Positions 42,231 through 49,572 of a stretch of 55,090 bases of DNA are shown here, in pieces. The position numbers and the translations under genes were made by a program. The stretch spans positions 1 to 55,090 of the forward strand of contig JANXRE010000123.1 in the NCBI GenBank assembly GCA_025353165.1, in the 5' to 3' direction. Position 1 is the stretch's first letter, and every line of letters begins with the position of its first letter. The notes under the pieces are model-generated. The model did no database searches and was not told the origin of the DNA. It worked only from the letters and a program-made list of their open reading frames with translations. This DNA is from Acidobacteriota bacterium. Its GTDB lineage: Bacteria > Acidobacteriota > Terriglobia > Bryobacterales > Bryobacteraceae.

Positions 42231-43037
42231 CTACGCGGTGCGCGCGATGGCCGTGGCGGCGGCCGGGAAGCCCGCTGGCCGGAAGCCGTGCATCTCCATC
42301 CGGCCTTGCAGCGCGAGGTCGGTCAAAACATCGAGTTCCTGTTCCCGGTCGCACACGTATTTCGAAACGCCGGACAGCGCCGCATCGGCCCGCCCGGCAT
42401 GGCACATCACCTCGACAGTGCTGCCGGGAGGCAGGTCGCGAGTGCCATCCCGGATGATCCGCATGAGCCCCTCGACCGTGAGATTCTCGCCGAACCATCC
42501 GACCAGCGTCCGCTCCACGCCCGGCACTCCGCAACCTCTTAAGATCGTCGTCATCGCCGGGTTGAGCGAACGCGCCGCGACTCCGTAGTGGCGGGCGATT
42601 TCCAGATACGCGCGGAACACGTGCGGGTACCGGTGCACGTGGTGATGCGTATCAATATGTGTAATCTCGATGCCCGCGCTTTCGAGGGCACGGATCTGCG
42701 CGTGCCATTCCCGAACGATCTCGCCGCACCGCGCATGCTGGAGTTGTTTCTTCGACGCTGGAAAATTCCCCGCGCCATCCACCAGCGACGGAACGCGATT
42801 CCGGCCGAGGACGGATCTTCCGCTCGTCAGCTGAAGATGCGCTCCCACGCGGCCCCGTATGGCCGGCGCCCAGCGGGCGATTCTGTCGAGCGATCCGGGA
42901 ACCGCGGCCATCGCGGTGGTTGCCGTGAGGCACCCCGACTGAACCGCTTCGACTATGCCGGAGCACACGCCGTTGGTAATCCCGAAATCGTCGGCGTTGA
43001 AAACTACGTAGCGGTACGGCCGGTTATCGATGCTCAC
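42231..43037 (-). CDS. ChbG/YdjC-family carbohydrate deacetylase
   Basis: 268 residues. YdjC/ChbG enzymes are metal-dependent deacetylases of N-acetylated sugars (e.g. chitooligosaccharides). Metal ligands are visible in VVFNADDFGITNGV near 12 and HIDTHHHVHRYPHVF near 125, and MCHAGRAD near 210 fits the active-site His. ATG 43037 (MSIDNRPYRY) is standard. It diverges from the glycosyltransferase run, suggesting it trims an acetyl group from the same glycan or its intermediates, as ChbG-like proteins often sit in polysaccharide loci. Confidence 0.88.
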   Translation of the reverse strand: MSIDNRPYRYVVFNADDFGITNGVCSGIVEAVQSGCLTATTAMAAVPGSLDRIARWAPAIRGRVGAHLQLTSGRSVLGRNRVPSLVDGAGNFPASKKQLQHARCGEIVREWHAQIRALESAGIEITHIDTHHHVHRYPHVFRAYLEIARHYGVAARSLNPAMTTILRGCGVPGVERTLVGWFGENLTVEGLMRIIRDGTRDLPPGSTVEVMCHAGRADAALSGVSKYVCDREQELDVLTDLALQGRMEMHGFRPAGFPAAATAIARTA

Positions 43038-43173
43038 ACATCAACGGGTACGGACCGCTCGCCGGAAATATAGACCGCGCGAAAAATTAAATTTCACGTC
43101 GCCGTATATTTCCGAGCGCCTCGTTTCCTCTATTGCAGTATCCAAGCCGCGATGGGCGGCATTGAGGTATCCC

Positions 43174-44394
43174 TTGCGACTACTTGTTTACTCACACGAC
43201 ACCTTCGGCCTGGGAAACATCCGGCGGATGCTGGCCATCTGCGAGCACCTGCACCAGGCTATCGAGGATCTATCCATCCTCATAGTGACCGGGTCGCCGA
43301 TGCTGCACAGCTTCCGCGTGACGCACGGCATCGACTACATCAAGCTGCCGTGCCTGAAGCGGAGCGAAGGCGGGCATCTCGGCGTGCGCTTCCTCGACCT
43401 CGAATCCGACGACGTGATCGGGCTGCGAAAGCAGCTCATCCTCGCTTCGGTAAGCAGCTTCCGGCCGGACGTGATTTTAGTCGACAAAAAACCGCTTGGC
43501 CTGGCCGGAGAGCTAAAGCCGGCGCTGCGCTACGTCAAGACCCATCTGCCCGCATCCAAAGTCGTGCTGGTGCTGCGGGACATCCTCGATGAGACCGCGC
43601 CCACGATGGACCAATGGCGCAACAGCCAATCGGATGAAGCGGTGGAGTGGTTCTACGATTCCGTCCTGGTTCTGGGCAGTACAAAGATTTTCGACGTACG
43701 GAAGGAATACCGGTTCTCCACCGAAGTCAACGCCAAGGTTGTCCATTGCGGGTACGTGAAGCGGCAGCCCGGCCGCAGGTCGCGCGCCGCCGTGAGGCGT
43801 GAGCTAGGCGTGGCCGGCGACGAACGTTTGGTGTTGGTCAGCGCGGGCGGAGGCGAAGATGGCTGCGCGCTCATGGAAGCTTATCTATCCGGCCTGGATA
43901 TCATGCCGAAGGACAAGGTCAAGACGCTCATCGTGACCGGTCCGGAGATGGCTGCGCCGCGGCGCATGAAGCTGATGCAGCAGGCGGCGGGCCGGCGCGA
44001 CGTCGCGGTTCTGGAATTTACCGACGATCTGATGAGTTACATGGATGCGGCCGACCTGGTGGTTTGCATGGGCGGCTACAACACCGTCTGCGAATTGTTG
44101 ACGCTTCAGAAGCGCGCCATCGTCGTCCCCCGTGAAGAACCCGTCGCCGAGCAGAGAATACGCGCCCAGCGAATGTCCGCGATGGGCCTATTCGAAACCA
44201 TCCTGCCGTCGGCCCTGAGACCCTCGGTCCTCAGGAAGGCCGTGCAGCGCCAAATCTCCGGCGTCGCACAACAGAAGGTTCGAGGATTGGTCGACATGGA
44301 AGCGCTGCCCCGCATCGCCAGGCTCGTGAGAGAAATGTCCGGGCCGGGCCTGCCCGAGGCGGCGATGACTCGAGAATTTCGGATGGGGCTCTAG
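43174..44394 (+). CDS. GT28/MurG-like glycosyltransferase
   Basis: 406 residues. N-terminal RLLVYSHDTFGLGNIRRMLAI is the acceptor-side start of MurG-like (GT-B) enzymes; the C-terminal domain has VLVSAGGGEDG near 250, VLEFTDDLMSYMDAADLVV near 315 and CMGGYNTVCELL near 335, the sugar-nucleotide site. TTG 43174 is chosen because GAGGT lies 6 nt upstream and it aligns the N-terminus with the paralogue at 45643; a longer frame from 43030 exists. Donor and acceptor are unknown. First gene of the plus-strand glycan run. Confidence 0.82.
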   Translation: MRLLVYSHDTFGLGNIRRMLAICEHLHQAIEDLSILIVTGSPMLHSFRVTHGIDYIKLPCLKRSEGGHLGVRFLDLESDDVIGLRKQLILASVSSFRPDVILVDKKPLGLAGELKPALRYVKTHLPASKVVLVLRDILDETAPTMDQWRNSQSDEAVEWFYDSVLVLGSTKIFDVRKEYRFSTEVNAKVVHCGYVKRQPGRRSRAAVRRELGVAGDERLVLVSAGGGEDGCALMEAYLSGLDIMPKDKVKTLIVTGPEMAAPRRMKLMQQAAGRRDVAVLEFTDDLMSYMDAADLVVCMGGYNTVCELLTLQKRAIVVPREEPVAEQRIRAQRMSAMGLFETILPSALRPSVLRKAVQRQISGVAQQKVRGLVDMEALPRIARLVREMSGPGLPEAAMTREFRMGL

Positions 44395-44398
44395 ACCG

Positions 44399-45661
44399 AT
44401 GCGAACCGCCTATCTGTTGAAGACCTTCCCCAGGCTTTCCGAGACGTTCATCCTGAACGAAATACTTGGGCTCGAAAGCTTGGGACAGGAGCTCGAGATC
44501 TTCGCGCTGAAACGCCCGGCGGAACAGCAGGCGCACCCGTCGGTGGCGAAGGTGAAAGCCCCGGTGATATACGTACCGTCGCTGCTGCCCAACCCGCTCG
44601 ACGCGCTGCGATGTGTCATCGCCCACCTGGCGCTGTTTCTGGCGAGCCCCGTGCTGTACTCGCGCGCGCTCCGCTTCTTCGTGAGCGTGCAGAAGAGCCG
44701 GGTGAAGGATTTCGCGCAAGCCGGCTGGCTCGCCCGCGCGCTGCAGCGCCGGTCCATAACTCACCTGCACGCGCATTTCGCCAATGTCCCCGTCTCCGTG
44801 GCGGAGTTGGTTCACCGGCTCACCGGCATCCCGTACAGCTTCACCGCTCACGCGAAAGACATCTATCTCACGCCGCCAGATGAATTGAGAAGGAAGATTC
44901 GCTCGGCCTCCTTCGTACTCACTTGCACAGGCTTCAACGCGAATCACCTGGCAGGAATATCGGACGGGCAGACGCCGATCCGGCTGGTTTATCACGGCAT
45001 CGACCTCAGCTTTTTCGAGCCTGCCCGCGCGCCCAAGCAAGAGAAGGAATGCCCCCTCCTGATTAGCGTTGGCCGGTTCTGCGAGAAGAAGGGCTTGCCC
45101 TATCTCATCCAGGCGTGCGCGCTGCTGAAAGAGCAGAACCGTCGTTTTCAGTGCCGGATCATCGGTTACGGCGAGCTTCGCGATGAACTCTCGGCGTTAA
45201 TCGCGCATCTGGGCCTCGAGAATTGCGTCTCGCTCGAAGGTCCGTTTACCCAGGACCAGGTTCTGGAGGTTTACGGCCAGGCGGACGCGTTCGTATTGCC
45301 GTGCCTCGTTACGGACAACGGCGACCGGGATGGCATACCGAACGTGCTGCTGGAAGCGATGAGCATGGGCATCCCCGTTATTTCGACCGGCATTTCTGGA
45401 ATCGGCGAACTGATTCGTCACGCGAGCAATGGCCTGCTGGTTCCGGAGCGCGACGCGGAGGCCATCGCCGCCGCGATCGTCCTGCTGCTGGATTATCCGA
45501 GGCTCGCCGCGCAGTTGGCCGCGAGTGGACGCGAGAAAGTGCTGGGTCAATTCGAACTGCGGCAGAGCGCCAGCGCCGTGCTGGCCGCTTTTGACGAATA
45601 TCAATTCGGCGCTGCGCCTGTCGCCGCCGTGGAGGAGCTGACGTGCCGCTGCACAATGTAA
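44399..45661 (+). CDS. GT4-family glycosyltransferase
   Basis: 420 residues, GT-B fold. TAYLLKTFPRLSETFILNEI opens the acceptor domain; THLHAHFANVPVSVAEL near 120 and SFTAHAKDIYLTP near 148 are typical of colanic-acid-type WcaL/GT4 enzymes. The donor domain has LISVGRFCEKKGLPYLIQA near 220 and GIPNVLLEAMSMGIPVIST near 315 with the conserved Glu pair. It starts 4 nt after the first GT28-like gene and its end overlaps the next gene by 19 nt, so the three transferases are co-expressed. Confidence 0.9.
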   Translation: MRTAYLLKTFPRLSETFILNEILGLESLGQELEIFALKRPAEQQAHPSVAKVKAPVIYVPSLLPNPLDALRCVIAHLALFLASPVLYSRALRFFVSVQKSRVKDFAQAGWLARALQRRSITHLHAHFANVPVSVAELVHRLTGIPYSFTAHAKDIYLTPPDELRRKIRSASFVLTCTGFNANHLAGISDGQTPIRLVYHGIDLSFFEPARAPKQEKECPLLISVGRFCEKKGLPYLIQACALLKEQNRRFQCRIIGYGELRDELSALIAHLGLENCVSLEGPFTQDQVLEVYGQADAFVLPCLVTDNGDRDGIPNVLLEAMSMGIPVISTGISGIGELIRHASNGLLVPERDAEAIAAAIVLLLDYPRLAAQLAASGREKVLGQFELRQSASAVLAAFDEYQFGAAPVAAVEELTCRCTM

Positions 45662-46785
45662 TGTTCTACTGCCAGCACCTGCTCGGCATGGGCCACCTGG
45701 TACGCAGCGTCGAGCTCGTCCGCGCGCTGGCATGCGATTGGAACGTGACATTCGTTGTCGGCGGCGGGCTCATTGAGGGGATGCCGCTGCCTCCCGGCGT
45801 GGATCTCGTAAGCCTGCCGGCGCTGCAGTCCGATCCAAATTTCCAGGCGCAAAGGCGCGAGCTTCTGCTCGCCTGTTTCCGCCGCGCGCTCCCCGCAGTC
45901 CTGATCGTCGAGTTGTTCCCGTTCGGTCGGAAGCAGTTCTCCTTCGAGCTCATGCCGCTGCTGGACGAGGCGCGCAAAAACGGTACGCGCGTGGTTTGCA
46001 GCCTGCGGGACATTCTCGTTGCCAAGCCGAACCAGAACGAATTTGAAGCGCGCGTCTGCGGAATCACGCGGAAGTATTTCGACCTGGTCCTGATCCACGC
46101 CGATCCGCGCTTTCAGACCCTCGACGAATCGTTCTCGCGCAGGAGCGATCTTGGCTGCCCCGTCGCCTACACGGGCTACGTGGGACGGACGAGTGTGTCG
46201 CCGCCTGTGCCTGTGGGGGACATACCCGTCCGTCCCACCATCGTCGGCAGCATCGGAGCAGGCAAGTGCGAAACCGGCCACCGTCTTCTGGAAGGCTTGA
46301 TGGCCGCCGCGGAACTCCTAAAAGCCGAGCTTCCGCACCAGTTCGAGATCTTCACCGGTCCGTTCATGCCCGAGCGCGATCACCTCCGCATGCGGGACCT
46401 CGCTGGGAATCTTAGCAACGTCACCGTCCGGCAGTACACTCCCGACTTGCCCGGGCGCCTTCGCGCCGCACATCTCTCGGTCAGCATGGGCGGCTACAAC
46501 ACCATCATGGACGTGCTGCGGGCGAATGTCCGCGCGCTGGTCTATCCGGTGATTGGGAACGGCGACAGCGAACAGGCGGTCCGCGCCGCGAAGCTGGAAG
46601 CCCGGGGCGCCATCGAAACCCTCGAGACTCGCGAGCTGGTTCCGCAAGTCCTCGCGTCGAGAATCGCGAAGGCTCTCCGCAAGCCTCGCACGGCCGTGTC
46701 GCTGGACATGGACGGCGGCGAGACCACGCGGCGGATCGTCCACTCCCGCTTCGCGCCCGCGGAAATGGCCGCCGCTCTGAGATAA
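45643..46785 (+). CDS. GT28/MurG-like glycosyltransferase with in-frame palindromic insert
   Basis: 380 residues, a paralogue of the protein at 43174. It begins VMFYCQHLLGMGHLVRSVEL and has the C-terminal SMGGYNTIMDVL near 285. The interdomain linker (about residues 180-199, GRTSVSPPVPVGDIPVRPT) is encoded by a palindromic element at 46180-46238 that is absent from the paralogue. GTG 45643 is chosen for the GGAGGAG 5 nt upstream; ATG 45661, whose A overlaps the previous stop (TAATG), is an alternative. The native fold is probably retained because the insert falls between domains. Confidence 0.82.
   Translation: MPLHNVMFYCQHLLGMGHLVRSVELVRALACDWNVTFVVGGGLIEGMPLPPGVDLVSLPALQSDPNFQAQRRELLLACFRRALPAVLIVELFPFGRKQFSFELMPLLDEARKNGTRVVCSLRDILVAKPNQNEFEARVCGITRKYFDLVLIHADPRFQTLDESFSRRSDLGCPVAYTGYVGRTSVSPPVPVGDIPVRPTIVGSIGAGKCETGHRLLEGLMAAAELLKAELPHQFEIFTGPFMPERDHLRMRDLAGNLSNVTVRQYTPDLPGRLRAAHLSVSMGGYNTIMDVLRANVRALVYPVIGNGDSEQAVRAAKLEARGAIETLETRELVPQVLASRIAKALRKPRTAVSLDMDGGETTRRIVHSRFAPAEMAAALR
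46180..46238. repeat. Palindromic element inserted in a coding region
   Basis: Perfect 11-bp arms GTGGGACGGAC (46180-46190) and GTCCGTCCCAC (46228-46238) enclose 37 nt. The whole element is read in frame without a stop. The core CCGTCCCAC recurs in the intergenic hairpin at 12318-12326. Confidence 0.75.
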
Positions 46786-46787
46786 CA

Positions 46788-48593
46788 ATGCCCGCAACCA
46801 ATCCATCCCGCCTGCTGCGCGCGTTCTGGCCCGAGATCCGGAAACAGCGCTGGGCGCTGGTCACCTCGTTCGGAGCGGCGCTGCTGACCGCCGGGCTTCA
46901 GGTCCTGGAACCCTGGCCGCTGAAATTCATCTACGATCTGATCTTCCACTCGCAGCGCGGCTCCGGCCTTCCGCTGAACCTCAGCGCGCCGGCCATCCTC
47001 GCTCTCTCGGCTCTCAGCATGGTTGTCCTGACAGGGCTGGCGGCGATGGCCGAGTACTTTGGCACGGTCTGGTTGAACCGGGCGGCCTGCCGCATCATTA
47101 CCGATATTCGAGACCGGCTGTTTGCGCACCTGATTCAGTTGCCGGTCTCCTTCTTCCAGGGCCATCGCACCGGCGACCTGATCACGCGCGTGACTTTCGA
47201 CATCGATCGGATGCGCGACATCCTCGTCACCGCCTTGCTGCCGCTCATGACGACGCTGTTGAGCCTGAGCGCCATGATCGCCGTGATGCTCTGGATGAAC
47301 TGGCGGCTGGGCCTGATTGCGATCGTGACGTTTCCTTTGTTCGCGCTATCCGTCTCCCGCCGCACCAAACGGATCAAAGAAGTCACCCGCATTCAGCGGT
47401 CCCGCGAGGGCGCGGTCGCCTCGACCACCGGCGAAGTGATCGGCGCGATCCGCGTGGTGCAGGCCTTCTCGCTGCAGACGTTGTTCTTCCGGAAATTCTC
47501 GCTGGTGAACCGCCAGAGCCTCGAGGACGGAGCCAAAGCCCAGTCGCTTTCCGCCGGGCTGGAACGCACGACGGAAGTTCTGGTGGCGGGCAGCACCGCC
47601 CTCGTGCTCTGGGCCGGAGCGCAGTTCGTGCTGAGCCACAAGCTGACCCCCGGCGAGCTGATCGTATTCGTGACCTACCTCCGGACGGCGTTCAAACCCA
47701 TCCGGCAGTTGGCCAAGTACTTGGGACAGATTGCGAAAGCGATTGCCTCCGGCGATCGGGTGTTGAACGTGATGCACACAGAATCGGTTTTAAAGGACCG
47801 TGCCGGCGCAATCGGCGCCAGCGCGTTGAGCGGGTCGGTACAATTCGACGGAGTTTCGTTCGGGTACGAGCCGGGCAGTCCGGTGTTGCGCGACCTCTGC
47901 TTCTTCGTCCCCCCGGGCGAGCGCATCGCCGTGGTCGGAGCTTCCGGCAGCGGAAAGTCGACGCTCGCCAGCCTGCTTCTCCGTTTCCACGATCCGGTCG
48001 AAGGCCGCATCCTGATCGACGGACGCGATAGCCGCGACTACACGCTGGAATCGCTTCGTTCGCACATCGCGTTCGTCCCGCAGGACAGCGTTCTGTTCGC
48101 CGCCACCGTTCGCGACAACATCACGTTCGGGTCCGTGGGCGCGTCCGAGATGCGTGTGATGGAAGCCGCGCGCCTGGCGAACGTGCATGAATTTGCTTGC
48201 AATCTGCCGCTGCGATACGAAACCCTGATCACCGAGCGCGGCGCAAGCTTGTCGGGCGGCCAGAGACAGCGGATCGCCATCGCCCGCGCGGCGCTGCGGC
48301 AATCTCCCATCGTCATCCTCGACGAGCCGACGACGGGGCTGGACGACCGTAACGCGCAACAGGTGATGGACGCGCTCGACCGCGTTACGAAGGGGCGCAC
48401 GACGTTCCTGATCACGCTCGATCTCCGGGCCGCGCGCCTCGCCGACGTCATTGTATTTCTAGAGCACGGGCGCATTCTCGAGCGCGGGAGCCACGAGCAG
48501 TTGATGGCGCTGGACGGCCGCTATGCCGAGGTCTACCGCGGGCAGTTGGCATCCAAGTCGGGTCTGAGGGAGATGTATGCAACCGTCGCGTAG
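46788..48593 (+). CDS. MsbA-like ABC exporter (fused permease-ATPase) with substituted H-loop
   Basis: 601 residues. The ABC type I exporter membrane domain (about 20-330, six spans) includes LPVSFFQGHRTGDLITRVTFD near 120. In the nucleotide-binding domain Walker A GASGSGKST starts at 384, Q-loop FVPQDSVLF near 430, LSGGQRQRIAIARAAL near 486 and Walker B PIVILDEPTTGLD near 510. The H-loop reads LITLDLRAARLAD: Leu544 stands where the family has the conserved switch His. Most likely exports a lipid-linked glycan made by the adjacent transferases. It starts 2 nt after the second GT28-like gene; the next gene overlaps its end by 17 nt. Confidence 0.92.
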   Translation: MPATNPSRLLRAFWPEIRKQRWALVTSFGAALLTAGLQVLEPWPLKFIYDLIFHSQRGSGLPLNLSAPAILALSALSMVVLTGLAAMAEYFGTVWLNRAACRIITDIRDRLFAHLIQLPVSFFQGHRTGDLITRVTFDIDRMRDILVTALLPLMTTLLSLSAMIAVMLWMNWRLGLIAIVTFPLFALSVSRRTKRIKEVTRIQRSREGAVASTTGEVIGAIRVVQAFSLQTLFFRKFSLVNRQSLEDGAKAQSLSAGLERTTEVLVAGSTALVLWAGAQFVLSHKLTPGELIVFVTYLRTAFKPIRQLAKYLGQIAKAIASGDRVLNVMHTESVLKDRAGAIGASALSGSVQFDGVSFGYEPGSPVLRDLCFFVPPGERIAVVGASGSGKSTLASLLLRFHDPVEGRILIDGRDSRDYTLESLRSHIAFVPQDSVLFAATVRDNITFGSVGASEMRVMEAARLANVHEFACNLPLRYETLITERGASLSGGQRQRIAIARAALRQSPIVILDEPTTGLDDRNAQQVMDALDRVTKGRTTFLITLDLRAARLADVIVFLEHGRILERGSHEQLMALDGRYAEVYRGQLASKSGLREMYATVA

Positions 48594-49572
48594 CGGCCGC
48601 CCCGCTACCCGGTTCATCCTCGTCCGCCACGGACAGAGCGACTTTAACGCGCAAGGGCGCGTGCAGGGATGCTCCGACGAACCGTCCTTGACAGATGCCG
48701 GCCGCCGCACCGCCGATGAGGTGGCGCGTTATCTCCAGCGCGCCGGCATAAGTCGCGCAATCGCCAGCCCGCTCCGAAGGGCGCGCGATTTTGCCGGCCG
48801 CATTTGTTCTTTCTTGCGCGTGCCCGTACAGAACGACGATCGCCTGCGGGAGATCCACCTGCCGCTCTGGGAGGGCTTGGAAATCGCGGCGCTGGAACGA
48901 AATGAACCGGAGCTATATTTTTGGTGGCGGGAACGTCCTCATTCGTTTGTGATGCATTCCGGTTGGCGGCCAGTTCCAGACTTATACGCTCGCGCCGCTG
49001 CGTTCTGGCAGGATTCCGCGGACCGCTTTAGCGGCGAGACGGTTCTGGTGGTCACGCACGCCGGAACAGCCCGCGCTCTGGTGGCGACCGCGCTTTCCAT
49101 CTCGCCGGACCGTTTTCATTCCATTCAGCAATCCAACGGCGGGCTGACGATCCTGGACGCGGGGTCCGAATTGGTTTGCCTGAACGCGACCGGCCACCTA
49201 AGCGAGCGCCTGCCGAAGCTGAAGGACGGACACACCGGCGTGCGGGTCCTGCTGATGGGAACACAAGCATACCGCGAATTCGGTCCGCGTCTCGAAGGCG
49301 TAGCGATAGACCGGGTTATCGAAGCGCCGCAACCCGTGCAATTCGGCCAAGGATTTCAGACGCAGTTGTGGGTGCTGGATCCGCCGGCGGTGGCGCGCCA
49401 GATCGCCCACGCTCTCGGAGACAACGTGCCAGAGTACCGCATTCGAAAAGCGGCGCTCGGATTAACCGTGCTGCATTACACATCGTCCGCCCGGCCGCCG
49501 GTCGTGCAGACGATCGATCTGCCGGAAACGCAGCGATGGCTCGACGGCAATGAGGTGGAAATATGTGCGTGA
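48577..49572 (+). CDS. Histidine phosphatase (phosphoglycerate-mutase-like) with C-terminal extension
   Basis: 331 residues. The catalytic RHG motif is FILVRHGQSDFN (His18 the phospho-acceptor), LREIHLPLWEGL near 90 supplies the Glu, and VLVVTHAGTARAL (His161) the second His. The phosphatase domain ends near 205 (GGLTILDAGSELVCLNATGHL); a further 125 residues form an extra domain with IRKAALGLTVLHYTS, which faintly echoes the end of the first domain. Embedded in a glycan locus, it may dephosphorylate a sugar phosphate or lipid carrier (inference). It overlaps both neighbours (17 nt and 10 nt). Confidence 0.85.
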   Translation: MQPSRSGRPATRFILVRHGQSDFNAQGRVQGCSDEPSLTDAGRRTADEVARYLQRAGISRAIASPLRRARDFAGRICSFLRVPVQNDDRLREIHLPLWEGLEIAALERNEPELYFWWRERPHSFVMHSGWRPVPDLYARAAAFWQDSADRFSGETVLVVTHAGTARALVATALSISPDRFHSIQQSNGGLTILDAGSELVCLNATGHLSERLPKLKDGHTGVRVLLMGTQAYREFGPRLEGVAIDRVIEAPQPVQFGQGFQTQLWVLDPPAVARQIAHALGDNVPEYRIRKAALGLTVLHYTSSARPPVVQTIDLPETQRWLDGNEVEICA

